A stretch of DNA of 64,000 nucleotides from Microbacterium aoyamense (GTDB lineage: Bacteria > Actinomycetota > Actinomycetes > Actinomycetales > Microbacteriaceae), in the NCBI RefSeq assembly GCF_023155855.1, contig NZ_JAKNUT010000002.1, positions 1 through 64,000 of the forward strand. Direction: 5' to 3'. The notes below the pieces were generated by a model. It was not told where the DNA came from. It searched no databases and saw nothing but the letters and a program-made list of their open reading frames with translations. Shown piece after piece: positions 48,829 to 58,543 of the stretch. The stretch's first letter is position 1. Each line of letters opens with the position of its first letter. The position numbers and the translations under genes were made by a program.

Positions 48829-49004
48829 GGGTTTCCTTCCGAGGATCGGACGAGTCCGTACTCGTCAGGCTATCCATGGTCTGCAGGCGTCACCATCCTC
48901 GCCGCGCCTGCTGACACGGAGGTGGGTCCGTCGATAGCATGTGGGACGCGGGCCGAGGGCGCGCCGGCGCTGTGCGTCGCAATCGTTCCGAGGGGACGCG
49001 CTTC

Positions 49005-49787
49005 ATGACTTACGACGACTACGGCACGGGCGGTCTGCTCGCCTTGTATCTGGTCCTTATCCCGATCCTCTTCATCGTCGGCATCGCGTTCTACATCGTC
49101 GGTGCCATCTTCCTGATGAAGCTGTTCGAGAAGGCTGGTGTCCAGGGCAAGTGGCGTGCCTGGGTGCCTGTCTACAACTCGATGATCGTCGCGAAGCTCG
49201 GCGACTTGTCGCCGTGGGTGATGTTGGGCGCGATCCTCGTGGCCGGCTTGCTCGGGCAGATTCCGGTCATCGGCTGGCTCCTGGGCCTCGTCGGCCTCGC
49301 CGCGTGGGTGCTGTCGGCATGGCGCGTTGGCCTCAAGGCCGGCAAGGACTGGCCGCTGCTGCTCCTCTGGCTGATCCCGGGCGTCGGCACGCTCATCTGG
49401 CTGGCGATCGTCGCGTTCGACAAGGCGCCGTGGAACCCCAACATCGCGCCGTCGCCGTGGCGGAACTCCTTCTTGAAGGACACCACGGTGTGGCAGGGCA
49501 TTCCGGTCCAGCCCGACCAGGCCGTCGCCGCTCCTCCCGCGCCCGGCGCCTACCCGCCGCCCGCGGGCTATCAGCCCCCGACCGGCTACACCGCACCGCC
49601 GGCGCCGCCCGCGGGCTACACGCCGCCGCCTGCTCCGCCGGCAGCCGCTCCGCCCGCGGCTGCTCAGCCGCCCGTCGAGCCGCCCGCGCCTCCGACGGCA
49701 CCGCCGGCAGCCCCGCCGGCAGCGCCCGAGCCGCCCACGACGCCGCCGACCGAACCGCCGGCAGCGCCCGAGCCGCCCAAGGCCTGA
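49005..49787 (+). CDS. DUF5684-type membrane protein with Pro-rich tail
   Basis: 260 residues from ATG 49005. Four or so membrane helices in the first 150 residues (LYLVLIPILFIVGIAFYIVG; FEKAGVQGKWRAWVPVYNSM between helices) match the DUF5684 fold. The last 95 residues are a disordered Pro/Ala tail with GYxPP units (PPAGYQPPTGYTAPPAPP), probably cytoplasmic or wall-exposed. Function unknown. A TAGCAT box lies at 48935-48940; AGGGGACG is a weak ribosome binding site. Confidence 0.75.
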   Translation: MTYDDYGTGGLLALYLVLIPILFIVGIAFYIVGAIFLMKLFEKAGVQGKWRAWVPVYNSMIVAKLGDLSPWVMLGAILVAGLLGQIPVIGWLLGLVGLAAWVLSAWRVGLKAGKDWPLLLLWLIPGVGTLIWLAIVAFDKAPWNPNIAPSPWRNSFLKDTTVWQGIPVQPDQAVAAPPAPGAYPPPAGYQPPTGYTAPPAPPAGYTPPPAPPAAAPPAAAQPPVEPPAPPTAPPAAPPAAPEPPTTPPTEPPAAPEPPKA

Positions 49788-49798
49788 TCCTGCAACGA

Positions 49799-49831
49799 CG
49801 ATGCCCCTCCGCCGACCGCGGAGGGGCATCG
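49799..49831 (+). terminator. Terminator hairpin
   Basis: A perfect 14-pair stem (49799-49812 with 49818-49831) with a five-base loop CGACC lies between the DUF5684 gene and the aldo-keto reductase promoter box. Confidence 0.8.
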
Positions 49832-49838
49832 CCTCGTC

Positions 49839-49844
49839 TAGCGT
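49839..49844 (+). promoter_or_regulatory. Putative -10 box (TAGCGT), leaderless start of aldo-keto reductase
   Basis: TAGCGT ends six bases before ATG 49851 and directly follows the terminator hairpin. Confidence 0.45.
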
Positions 49845-49850
49845 GGAAGC

Positions 49851-50843
49851 ATGACTTCCCTCATCCCGCTGCGCCGCGTCGGCGCGTCCGGTCTTCTCGT
49901 TTCGGCCACCGGCCTCGGCTGCAACAACTTCGGTCGCGAGGGCACGCGCACCGAGACGCTCGCCGGCACGAAGGACGTCCTCGATGCGGCGATCGACGCG
50001 GGCGTGACCTTCCTGGACACGGCAGACATGTACGGGAAGGATGCCGGAGACTCCGAGACCCTCATGGGCGAGGCGCTCAAGGGCCGTCGGGACAGCGTGA
50101 CGCTGGCGACGAAGTTCGGTCACTCGGGGCGCGAGATCGGGTATCCCGACTCGGGATCGAAGGCATCCCGCTCCTACATCCGCCGGGCAGTCGAGGGCTC
50201 GCTCACGCGCCTGCAGACCGACTGGATCGACCTGTACCAACTGCACGTGCCCGACCCGGACACGCCGATCGAAGAGACTCTCGACGCTCTCGCCGATCTC
50301 GTCCGGGAGGGCAAGGTGCGCTACATCGGGCATTCGAACCTCAGCGGGTGGCAGATCGCCGAGGCGCACTACGTCGCCGCAGAACGCGCCGGCGTCCCGT
50401 TCGTCAGCGCGCAGAACCACTACAGCCTGCTGGCGCGCGCGGCTGAGCGCGATGTGCTGCCGGCCGTCCGCAGGTTCGGTCTCGGATTCCTCCCGTACTT
50501 CCCGCTCCACAACGGCCTGCTGACGGGCAAGTTCACGCGCGATCACGCGCCGTCGGACACCCGCATCATGCGCCAGCGCCAGCACGTCTGGCAGGAGGCG
50601 CCCTGGGATGCACTCGAGGCGTACCAGGCGTTCTGCGACGACCGGGGCATCACGATGCTCGAGGCGACCTTCGGCTGGCTCCTCGCCCAGCCGGGTCTCG
50701 TGAGCGTCATCGCGGGTGCCACGACCGCTGATCAGGTGCAGGCGAACGCCGCTGCGGCGACGGCATGGACGCCGGGATCTGACGACCTCGCCGCCATCGA
50801 CGCGCTGTTCCCGCTGCCGCAGGATCCCGGCGCGAAGGTGTGA
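49851..50843 (+). CDS. Aldo-keto reductase
   Basis: 330 residues. NADPH-dependent reductase of the (beta/alpha)8 AKR fold. Catalytic tetrad: Asp/Tyr in LDTADMYGKDAGDSE, Lys in VTLATKFGH, His in LYQLHVPDPDTPIEE. C-terminal cofactor block SVIAGATTADQVQANAA. It resembles the general oxidoreductase group (YhdN/AKR11-like); substrate unknown. Apparently transcribed alone from a leaderless promoter. Confidence 0.92.
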   Translation: MTSLIPLRRVGASGLLVSATGLGCNNFGREGTRTETLAGTKDVLDAAIDAGVTFLDTADMYGKDAGDSETLMGEALKGRRDSVTLATKFGHSGREIGYPDSGSKASRSYIRRAVEGSLTRLQTDWIDLYQLHVPDPDTPIEETLDALADLVREGKVRYIGHSNLSGWQIAEAHYVAAERAGVPFVSAQNHYSLLARAAERDVLPAVRRFGLGFLPYFPLHNGLLTGKFTRDHAPSDTRIMRQRQHVWQEAPWDALEAYQAFCDDRGITMLEATFGWLLAQPGLVSVIAGATTADQVQANAAAATAWTPGSDDLAAIDALFPLPQDPGAKV

Positions 50844-50892
50844 CGAGGCGGTCGCCGGTGGGGGCGACCGGAGGCGCGGCCGGTGAACCGAC

Positions 50893-50898
50893 TAGTAT
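50893..50898 (+). promoter_or_regulatory. Putative -10 box (TAGTAT) of the PP2C gene
   Basis: TAGTAT ends eight bases before GTG 50907, supporting that codon as start over the upstream GTG at 50883. Confidence 0.45.
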
Positions 50899-50906
50899 GT
50901 GAGCAC

Positions 50907-51818
50907 GTGGATCCCGATGCCGTGGATCACGAAGACGCGGTGACGGGGAGGAGCGGCGTAGCCGAAGCATCCACCCATTCGCGGTCCGTCTCGTTGCCCG
51001 ACGGCGACCTCACGCTCACCTGGGCGGCCGTCACCCACACGGGCCGGCGACGCGATTCGAACCAGGATGCCGTGCTCGCCGCCTATCCGCTCTTCATCGT
51101 CGCGGACGGCATGGGCGGCCACATCGGCGGCGAGATCGCGAGCGCCAGCACGGTCGACCGACTGCGCGGCCTCGTCGATGGACACGTCTCGACGAAGGCG
51201 ATCGAGAAAGCGCTCGCACGCGCCGTGAAGGACATCGCGTCGCATCCCGAGACCACCGACGACGGCACCGGCACGACGGTGACCGGCGTCTTCCTCGATG
51301 CGTCGCAGCACGTCCCGCACTGGGTGACGCTGAACATCGGGGACTCGCGCGTCTATCTCGTGCGCGACGGCGTGATCGACCAGATCACGACCGACCATTC
51401 CGTCGTGCAGGAGCTGGTCGCGGCAGGGCGACTGAGCCCCGAAGAGGCCGAGAACCACCCGTACGGCAACGTGATCACGCGCGCCGTCGGACCGAGCGAC
51501 GGCGTGACGCCCGACTACGTGCGACTGGACGTCGTGGACGGGGATCGCTTCGTCATCTGCTCGGACGGGCTCACGAAGGAGCTCACCGACTACGGCATCC
51601 AGCACTTCCTCGCCGAGAACGCCGACCCTGCCGACGCCGTGACGGCGATGCTCGAGGCGGCGCTCGAGAACGGCGGTCGGGACAACGTGACGATCATCGT
51701 GCTCGATGTCGCCCGCGAGGGCGAGTCCGGCGAGCCGGCAGAGGCCACGGAGGAGACGGCGCCCGCCGAGCGCACAGCGACCGAGCCTCTCGACGCCTCC
51801 TCCACAGACGAGGTCTGA
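50907..51818 (+). CDS. PP2C-family serine/threonine phosphatase
   Basis: 303 residues. Mn2+/Mg2+-dependent phosphatase. Metal ligands appear in HTGRRRDSNQDAVLA, LFIVADGMGGHIGGEIAS, ICSDGLTKELTDYG and NGGRDNVTIIVLDV. No membrane helix; the C-terminal tail is acidic and Ala/Glu-rich. It lacks the transmembrane-PASTA context of PstP. The next gene encodes an EccC/FtsK ATPase, a pairing found in actinobacterial secretion-type loci. GTG 50883 is an alternative start that would lie within the promoter. Confidence 0.9.
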   Translation: MDPDAVDHEDAVTGRSGVAEASTHSRSVSLPDGDLTLTWAAVTHTGRRRDSNQDAVLAAYPLFIVADGMGGHIGGEIASASTVDRLRGLVDGHVSTKAIEKALARAVKDIASHPETTDDGTGTTVTGVFLDASQHVPHWVTLNIGDSRVYLVRDGVIDQITTDHSVVQELVAAGRLSPEEAENHPYGNVITRAVGPSDGVTPDYVRLDVVDGDRFVICSDGLTKELTDYGIQHFLAENADPADAVTAMLEAALENGGRDNVTIIVLDVAREGESGEPAEATEETAPAERTATEPLDASSTDEV

Positions 51819-51884
51819 CGGCGGTTCTCCGCAGTCCCGGGCGTCCGGGGCGCAGCGCGCGTCCGTTCTGTGTGGACTGGATGC

Positions 51885-54668
51885 GTGCATCAGACCCTCG
51901 ATCCGACCGAGCCACGCCTGCTCGACGACGAGTCGGAGATTCCACCGCTTCCCGACGCGTGGGAGCCACCGCCGCGACCTCCGCTTCCTCTCGTCGCCTC
52001 CATGGTGCCGATCATCGGCGCGGTCGCGCTGTGGCTCGTCACGGGATCCGTGCTCTCCCTCCTGCTCGCGGCGCTGGGTCCTCTCATCGCGGTCGCGAGC
52101 ATCGTGGACGGGCGCAGGGCCGCGTCACGTGAGCGCACGCGGGCCGCGAAGGTGGCTGCGGCAGCCCGGGTGCGCGCAAGCGCCGTCGTCGACGCCCGGC
52201 ACGAGGGGGAGCGACGTCGGCGATGGTCCTTGCATCCTGACGCGGCATCGTTCCTCGTCGGCGACGGAGGCGTCTGGCGCAGTGTGCCCGGCCGCGGCGA
52301 CGCGCTGGTCGTGGGGGCCGGCGACGCCGCGAGCGGTCTGCGGATCGCGGGCGGGGCAGGAGATCCGGATGCTGCGACCCTGCGCGCTCGCGCCGCGCGA
52401 CTGAGCGGTGCACCGGTCGTGATCCCGCTTCGCGCGGGGGTCGCGATCCGCGGCGGGACGGCAGTCGCGGCTGCCGTGCAGCGCGCTCTCGTGCTGCAGA
52501 TGTGCCTCTCCCTGCCCCCGGGTGAGCTGCGTCTGGTCGGAGCGCTCCCCGCGGGGTGCGAATGGGCCGAAGCCCTGCCGCACCGCGCGGCGACGACGGG
52601 CATCGCCCTCGCGATGGGGCTCGCCCCCTCGGCGGACGTGGTCATCGCACGCGTCGACGCCGACGCGCCGACTCCGCCCGAGTGCGCCGCGATCCTCACG
52701 GTGCACAGCCCCGCCCGCGCGGCTCTGGACAGCGGGGGCTCGGTCGTGCCGCTGGCGGTCGAGGGCATCGGCCTCGATCAGGCGATCGAAGCCGCCGCCG
52801 CGCTCTCGGCTCTCGCGGAGCGCACGTTCGGAGCCGCTGGTGCTCTCGATGAGCCGGTCGCCTTCGCGGAGTCGATCGCGGGCGCCCCGATCGCACGTCC
52901 GGGCTCCCTCGTTGCGGCCATCGGCCGCGGTGGTGGCGTGGCATCCCTCGTCGACCTCGTCGTCGACGGCCCGCACGCCGTGGTCGCGGGCGTGACGGGG
53001 TCGGGCAAGAGCGAGCTGCTCATCACGTGGGTCCTGGCTCTCGCGGCGACGCACTCCACGCACGAGGTGAGCTTCCTGCTCGCCGACTTCAAGGGCGGCA
53101 CGGCCTTCGACGGACTGCGCGGGCTCCCGCACGTGACGGGCGTCATCACCGACCTGGACGGGTCCGGTGCCCGGCGCGCGATCGAGAGTCTGCGCGCCGA
53201 AGTGCGGTGGCGCGAGTCCGAACTCGCCCGGTTCGGCGCGCGCGACATCCTGGACCCGCGCGTCGCGATGCCGCGGCTCGTCATCGTCGTCGACGAGTTC
53301 GCGGCACTGCTCGGCGACCACCCCGAGCTGCACGCCGTCTTCGGCGATGTCGCCGCGCGCGGGCGCGCGCTGGGCATGCATCTGGTGCTCGGCACGCAGC
53401 GCATCGCGGGCGTCGTGCGCGACAGTCTGCTCGCGAACTGTCCGCTGCGCGTGAGCCTGCGGGTCACGGATTCCGCGGACAGCCGAGCCGTGATCGGGAC
53501 GGACGATGCCGCGCGGCTTCCCGGCACCGTCGAGGGCCGTGGGCTCGCGTACGTGCGGCGCGGGTCGGACGCCGTGCCGCAGCGGGTGCGGATCGCCCTC
53601 TCCACAGCCGATGACGTCGTCGCCGTCATGAGCCGCGACGTCGGGCCGGCCCCGCGACGACCGTGGCTGCCAGACCTGCCCGTGCGGATCGCGTTGCATG
53701 AGCTCGGGCCGAGTGCCGGGCCGAGCGAACTCCTCCTCGGTCTCGCGGACGAGCCCGATCGGCAGCGTCAGCGGTCCATCGGGGTGCATGTCTCCGATCG
53801 TGGGCTCCTCGTCGTCGGCGGGGCGGGCGCGGGCCGGTCGACGGTGCTCCGCACTCTGGGCGGTCAGGCGAGGTCGGTCGTCCGCGTCCCTGCGTCGGGG
53901 GAGGGTGCGTGGGATGCCGTGGCCGCGCTGGTCGAGGAGTCCCCGGCGCCCGGAACCGTCGTCCTGATCGACGATCTGGATGCGCTGCCCTCGCGGCTGA
54001 CTCCCGATCATGCACAGGCGCTCGTCGAACGCCTGGAGCGAATCCTCCGGGGAGCGGGCGACGCCGGCATCCTGATCGTCGCGTCCGCACAGCGGCTTTC
54101 GGGGCCCGCCGCACGACTGGGCGAACTGCTGCCCAAGCGACTCGTGCTGGCCACCCCATCCCGCGCGGAACACCTCGCCGCGGGTGGAGACCCTCTGCAC
54201 TACGCGCCCGACGCGCCGCCGGGTCGCGGTCGATTCGGCGGTCTCGCCGTGCAGACCGCCTGGACCGACACACCAGAGCGCGAAGAGGCGGACCGCGACT
54301 CCGTGTGGGTGCCTTCGGCGCCGCTCACCGGGCTCGTGACGCGTCGAGCGTCGAGTGCGCGCGCGGTTCTCGCCGCCTGGGCGGAGCGCGGCATCCGGTC
54401 GCTGACTCTCGCGCAGTATGTCGACGACCCGTCCGTGACCGCCGACGGCCCCGTCGTGCTCGCCGGAGACCCCGACGAGTGGCAGGCGAACTGGCGTCTC
54501 CTGGCGTCCGTGCGAGCGGACCACGATCTCGTGATCGACACGAGCTGCGCCGCCGAGTACCGCGTGCTGAGCGCATCGCGCGAGCTGCCGCCCTATGCCG
54601 AGCACGGCCGTGGTCGCGCGTGGCTGCTCAGCGCAGGCGGTGATGCTGTCCGGATCGTCCTCTCGTGA
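51885..54668 (+). CDS. FtsK/SpoIIIE-type ATPase (EccC-like)
   Basis: About 927 residues. Two membrane helices near the N-terminus (about 38-75; VPIIGAVALWLVTGS, LSLLLAALGPLIAVAS) are followed by two FtsK/SpoIIIE-type modules. The first is complete: Walker A VVAGVTGSGKSELLITWV, FLLADFKGGTAFDGL, Walker B LVIVVDEFAALL and GMHLVLGTQRIAGVV. The second has the degenerate loop VVGGAGAGRSTVLRTL and VLIDDLDALP. This is the plan of type VII secretion motor EccC. No WXG100, EccB, EccD or mycosin gene is adjacent. GTG 51870 would add five residues. Confidence 0.85.
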   Translation: MHQTLDPTEPRLLDDESEIPPLPDAWEPPPRPPLPLVASMVPIIGAVALWLVTGSVLSLLLAALGPLIAVASIVDGRRAASRERTRAAKVAAAARVRASAVVDARHEGERRRRWSLHPDAASFLVGDGGVWRSVPGRGDALVVGAGDAASGLRIAGGAGDPDAATLRARAARLSGAPVVIPLRAGVAIRGGTAVAAAVQRALVLQMCLSLPPGELRLVGALPAGCEWAEALPHRAATTGIALAMGLAPSADVVIARVDADAPTPPECAAILTVHSPARAALDSGGSVVPLAVEGIGLDQAIEAAAALSALAERTFGAAGALDEPVAFAESIAGAPIARPGSLVAAIGRGGGVASLVDLVVDGPHAVVAGVTGSGKSELLITWVLALAATHSTHEVSFLLADFKGGTAFDGLRGLPHVTGVITDLDGSGARRAIESLRAEVRWRESELARFGARDILDPRVAMPRLVIVVDEFAALLGDHPELHAVFGDVAARGRALGMHLVLGTQRIAGVVRDSLLANCPLRVSLRVTDSADSRAVIGTDDAARLPGTVEGRGLAYVRRGSDAVPQRVRIALSTADDVVAVMSRDVGPAPRRPWLPDLPVRIALHELGPSAGPSELLLGLADEPDRQRQRSIGVHVSDRGLLVVGGAGAGRSTVLRTLGGQARSVVRVPASGEGAWDAVAALVEESPAPGTVVLIDDLDALPSRLTPDHAQALVERLERILRGAGDAGILIVASAQRLSGPAARLGELLPKRLVLATPSRAEHLAAGGDPLHYAPDAPPGRGRFGGLAVQTAWTDTPEREEADRDSVWVPSAPLTGLVTRRASSARAVLAAWAERGIRSLTLAQYVDDPSVTADGPVVLAGDPDEWQANWRLLASVRADHDLVIDTSCAAEYRVLSASRELPPYAEHGRGRAWLLSAGGDAVRIVLS

Positions 54669-54739
54669 CGACACGTCCGGGCGGTCCGTCGCGCGCGTCG
54701 CCCTTGACCCGCTCCGGGGCCTGACCCTACGTTCAGGGC

Positions 54740-56278
54740 ATGGCAACCATCAACCTTGACCGACCCGAAGGCAAGGGACTCGCCGCCGGCACGCTCGGAC
54801 TGTGGGGGTCGACCGTCATCGGCCTCGCATCGACGGCGCCGGTGTACTCGCTCGTCGCGACACTCGGCTTCGTCGTGCTCGCAGTCGGCGCGCAGGCACC
54901 CATCGCCTTCGTCATCGCGTTCGTGCCGATGCTCTTCATCGCCTTCGCCTATCGAGAGCTGAACAACGACGTGCCCGACTGCGGCACGACCTTCACGTGG
55001 GGCACGAAGGCGTTCGGTCCGTGGGTCGGCTGGCTCGGCGGATGGGGCGTCGCCGTCGCGGGCATGGTCGTGCTCGCCAACCTCGCGCAGATCGCCGGCA
55101 TCTACTTCTGGTCGCTGTTCGGCGACGGCTCGCTCGCCGAGAACTACTTCCTCGTGACGGCGACGGGCGTCGTCTTCATCGCCGCGATGACCTATGTGAG
55201 CTGGCGCGGCGTCGAGATCGGCGAGAAGATCCAGAACATCCTGCTCGGATTCCAGTACCTCGCGCTGGCCATCTTCGTCGTCGCGGCCCTCTGGCACTTC
55301 TTCGCGGGGACCGCACCCGACCCGACGCCGTTCGACTGGGCGTGGTTCAACCCCTTCGGCTTCACGGACTGGTCCGGCTTCACCGAGGCCATCCTGCTCG
55401 CACTGTTCATCTACTGGGGGTGGGACACCTGCCTGGCTCTGAACGAGGAGACGAAGGACCCCAAGCGCATCCCGGGGCGTGCGGCGCTGCTGACGACGGT
55501 CATCCTCCTCGTCACCTACGTCGGCGTCACGATCGCGGCCATGATGTACGCGGGCCTGGGCGAGACCGGCACGGGTCTGGGCAACGAGGCCAACGCCGAC
55601 GACTTCTTCCTCGCGATCAAAGACGGCCTGCTCGGCCCCGCAGGGTGGCTGCTCGTCGTCGCCGTCATGATCTCGGCGATCTCGTCCACCCAGACGACGA
55701 TCCTTCCGACAGCGCGCGGCACGCTCGCGATGGCTGCCTACCGAGCCCTGCCGAAGCGCTTCTCCACGGTCCACCCGAAGTACAAGACGCCCTCGTTCTC
55801 GACGCTCGTGATGGGCATCGTCGCGATCGTCTACTACGTCGGCATGTCGCTCATCAGCGACAACATCCTGCAGGATTCGATCCTCTCGCTCGGTCTCGCG
55901 ATCGCGTTCTACTACGCCATCACCGGGTACGCGTGCGTCTGGTACTTCCGCAAGGAGCCCTTCACGTCGGCGCGGAACTTCTTCTACCGCTTCCTTTTCC
56001 CGCTCCTCGGCGCCGGGATGCTCACGTATGCGTTCATCCAGTCGGCGATCGACATGTACGACGTCGACTACGGCTACACGGTTCTCCTCGGCATCGGAGG
56101 CACGTTCGTGCTCGGCATCGGCGCGCTCGCCTTCGGTGTGCTGCTCATGTTCCTGTGGTTCGCGTTCCCGGCATCCAAGCCGTTCTTCCGCGGCGAGAGC
56201 CTCAACCGCGACACGCCCGTGCTGGTGCCCGAAGACCCCGCCGAGTACTCGCGCTCGGTCGACGGCGGCCTGGCGTAG
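54740..56278 (+). CDS. APC-family amino-acid permease
   Basis: 512 residues with about twelve membrane helices. The N-terminal block GLAAGTLGLWGSTVIGLAST fits the first broken helix of the APC fold (substrate site); the GWLGGWGVAVAGMVVLAN and YWGWDTCLALNEETKDPKR regions are typical of family members taking up amino acids by proton symport. Substrate not defined, but the neighbouring alanine dehydrogenase and asparaginase genes suggest an amino acid used as nitrogen source. Convergent with ald. Confidence 0.85.
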   Translation: MATINLDRPEGKGLAAGTLGLWGSTVIGLASTAPVYSLVATLGFVVLAVGAQAPIAFVIAFVPMLFIAFAYRELNNDVPDCGTTFTWGTKAFGPWVGWLGGWGVAVAGMVVLANLAQIAGIYFWSLFGDGSLAENYFLVTATGVVFIAAMTYVSWRGVEIGEKIQNILLGFQYLALAIFVVAALWHFFAGTAPDPTPFDWAWFNPFGFTDWSGFTEAILLALFIYWGWDTCLALNEETKDPKRIPGRAALLTTVILLVTYVGVTIAAMMYAGLGETGTGLGNEANADDFFLAIKDGLLGPAGWLLVVAVMISAISSTQTTILPTARGTLAMAAYRALPKRFSTVHPKYKTPSFSTLVMGIVAIVYYVGMSLISDNILQDSILSLGLAIAFYYAITGYACVWYFRKEPFTSARNFFYRFLFPLLGAGMLTYAFIQSAIDMYDVDYGYTVLLGIGGTFVLGIGALAFGVLLMFLWFAFPASKPFFRGESLNRDTPVLVPEDPAEYSRSVDGGLA

Positions 56279-56297
56279 CGTTTCGCGAACAGCGGGT

Positions 56298-56319
56298 CGG
56301 AGCGAACCCACGCGCTCCG
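56298..56319. terminator. Hairpin between convergent permease and ald genes
   Basis: CGGAGCG (56298-56304) pairs with CGCTCCG (56313-56319) over an eight-base loop. It lies between two stops and could serve both strands. Confidence 0.55.
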
Positions 56320-56328
56320 AGCGTTCCG

Positions 56329-57444
56329 TCAGACCAGGATGCCGTCGAGCGAACCGAGGGCGAGCCCGTGGGCGGTCGCGACGCCCGCGTTGACGACCGC
56401 ACCGCCGTGCGTGTTGAGGCCTGCCGCGAGTGCCGGGTCGGCGCGCAGCGCCGTCTGCCACCCATGGCGTGCGATCTGGCGGATGTAGGGCAGGGTCGCA
56501 TTCGTGAGCGCCGAGGTCGACGTGTTCGGCACGGCCCCGGGCATGTTGGCGACGCAGTAGAAGATGCTGCCGTGCACCGGGAAAGTCGGTTCGGCGTGAG
56601 TCGTCGGGTGCGTGTCTTCGAAGCATCCACCCTGGTCCACCGCGATGTCGACGAGCACGGAACCGGGCCGCATGCGTGCCACCATGTCGTTCGTCACGAG
56701 CTTCGGTGCTTTCGCACCGGGGATCAGCACGGAGCCGATGACGAGATCGGAGCCCGTCACGGCGCGGTCGAGATCGAGGGGGTTGGATGCCGCGGTCTTG
56801 ACGCGCCCCTGGAAGTGGTCGTCGAGGTAGCGCAGGCGCTGCACGTTCGTGTCGAAGATCGTCACGTCGGCGCCGAGCCCGACGGCGATGACCGCCGCGT
56901 TCGCGCCCGCGACGCCGCCGCCGATCACCGTCACCTGAGCGGGACGGGTGCCGGGCACACCCGACATGAGCAGACCGAGCCCGCCTGCCGAGCGCATGAG
57001 GGTCGCGGCGCCCACCGTCGGCGCGAGGCGGCCGGCGACCTCGCTCATGGGCGCGAGGAGCGGGAGTCCGCCGCCCGCGAGCTGGACGGTCTCGTAGGCG
57101 ATCGCCGTCACGCGGTCGGCGACGAGGCGATCCGTGAGCGGACGATCGGCGGCGAGGTGGAGGTAGGTGAACAGCACGAGGTCGTCGCGGAAGTAGCCGT
57201 ACTCGCTCGCGATCGGCTCCTTGACCTTCAGCAGCAGCTCGGCGCGCGCCCACACGTCGGCCGCGTCGTCGAGCATCGTGGCGCCGGCGGACTCGTACTC
57301 GGCATCCGGCATCGACGAGCCGATGCCCGCACCCCGCTGCACGAACACCTCGTGACCGGCGGCGACGAGATCGTGCACGCCCGCGGGCGTGAGCGCGACG
57401 CGGTACTCGTTGTTCTTGACCTCGGTGGGGACGCTGATCCTCAT
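56329..57444 (-). CDS. ald: Alanine dehydrogenase
   Basis: 371 residues, full length. NAD-dependent reversible deamination of L-alanine to pyruvate. Start MRISVPTEVKNNEYRVALTP, substrate residues in VFVQRGAGIGSS and LLKVKEP, Rossmann loop VIGGGVAGANAAVIAVGLGA, and VDIAVDQGGCFEDTHPTTH. GGAAAGGATG precedes the ATG. It follows the asparaginase gene on the same strand with a gap of 56 bases, so the two are probably one operon. Confidence 0.96.
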   Translation of the reverse strand: MRISVPTEVKNNEYRVALTPAGVHDLVAAGHEVFVQRGAGIGSSMPDAEYESAGATMLDDAADVWARAELLLKVKEPIASEYGYFRDDLVLFTYLHLAADRPLTDRLVADRVTAIAYETVQLAGGGLPLLAPMSEVAGRLAPTVGAATLMRSAGGLGLLMSGVPGTRPAQVTVIGGGVAGANAAVIAVGLGADVTIFDTNVQRLRYLDDHFQGRVKTAASNPLDLDRAVTGSDLVIGSVLIPGAKAPKLVTNDMVARMRPGSVLVDIAVDQGGCFEDTHPTTHAEPTFPVHGSIFYCVANMPGAVPNTSTSALTNATLPYIRQIARHGWQTALRADPALAAGLNTHGGAVVNAGVATAHGLALGSLDGILV

Positions 57445-57500
57445 CGTGTCATCCTTTCCGCTCCGCCTTTGGAGCGCATCGGCTCCTCGTGGGAGCGCCT

Positions 57501-58490
57501 CTAGAACGCGGGACGGATCGTCCCGACGGGTTCGCCGCCGCCGAGCACCGACAGCGGAAGTCTCGACATCGCGTCGGCGACGTCGGATGAGGCGAGGGCG
57601 CCTGTGCGCTCCAGCAGACGCAGCGCGACGGCGGTCGCCGCGCGTCCCGACCCGTCGAGCATCTTGAGCGCGACGGTCGTTCCGTCAGGCGCGACCATGA
57701 TCATGACGCCTTCGGCGCCGCCCTTGGCGAAGACCCCGAGGCGCTCGATCACGATCGTGTCGGGCCGTCCCGGGCCGTCGATCGCCCACGGGTTCTCGCG
57801 CACGGCCTGCACGAGCAGACCGGCCGTGCGGTGCAGCGCGAACGGCGACGAGGTCGACGACGAGCCGATCCGCTGGATCGCGCGCGCGAGGCCGAAGAGG
57901 GTCATCGCGTAGACCGGTGCGCCGCAGCCGTCGATGGCCGTCGCGGCGATCTTCTCACCGGTGAGTCGCTCGATGACCTCGCGGATGTGCATCTGGAGCG
58001 GATGTTCCGGATCGAGGTAGGTCGCGGCATCCCACCCGTTCGCGACCGTCGCGGCGAGCATCGCGGCGTGCTTGCCCGAGCAGTTCATGCGCACGCGCTC
58101 GGGCGAGCCGAGTTCGCGGACGACCTCGTCCCGCGTCGCCTGATCGCTCGGCCACGCGGGGGGACACCCCAGGTCGTCTTCTGCCAGGCCCGCGCCGTGC
58201 AGGATGTCGCGGACGACCGTCGCGTGCCGGTCGGTGCCCGAGTGGCTCGCGGTCGACAGAGCGAGCTGCTCGCCCGCGAGCGTCACGCCGGCGGTCGCGC
58301 ACGCGAGCGCCTGGAGGGGCTTGAGGCTCGAGCGCGGAAGGACGAGCGACGAGGGGTCGCCCAGCTGAGCGGCGACCGAGCCGTCAGGCGCCAGCACGAT
58401 CGCGATGCCCGCGTGCCGAGACTCCACGAAGCCGCTGCGTTCGACGACGGCGAGCTCGACGGCACCCGTCGTGGCGAAGGTCTGCGGCAC
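57501..58490 (-). CDS. Asparaginase (AnsA/asparaginase II family)
   Basis: 329 residues from GTG. Belongs to the thermolabile/asparaginase II family (not the E. coli AnsB fold): SLKPLQALACATAGV, ALSTASHSGTDRHATVV, RMNCSGKHAAMLA and AIDGCGAPVYAMTLFGLARA are the conserved blocks. It hydrolyses asparagine to aspartate and ammonia. Cytoplasmic; no signal peptide. With ald and the permease it suggests use of amino acids as nitrogen source. Confidence 0.88.
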   Translation of the reverse strand: MPQTFATTGAVELAVVERSGFVESRHAGIAIVLAPDGSVAAQLGDPSSLVLPRSSLKPLQALACATAGVTLAGEQLALSTASHSGTDRHATVVRDILHGAGLAEDDLGCPPAWPSDQATRDEVVRELGSPERVRMNCSGKHAAMLAATVANGWDAATYLDPEHPLQMHIREVIERLTGEKIAATAIDGCGAPVYAMTLFGLARAIQRIGSSSTSSPFALHRTAGLLVQAVRENPWAIDGPGRPDTIVIERLGVFAKGGAEGVMIMVAPDGTTVALKMLDGSGRAATAVALRLLERTGALASSDVADAMSRLPLSVLGGGEPVGTIRPAF

Positions 58491-58543
58491 GGAGCCAGCC
58501 TACCGCCGGGCCGGGCTCCGACCCTCATGACAGACTGTTGCGC

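Noticed and set aside
50844..54739. WXG100 or other type VII secretion genes around the EccC-like ATPase
   Set aside because: No small open frame with a WxG motif is present in the gaps on either strand.
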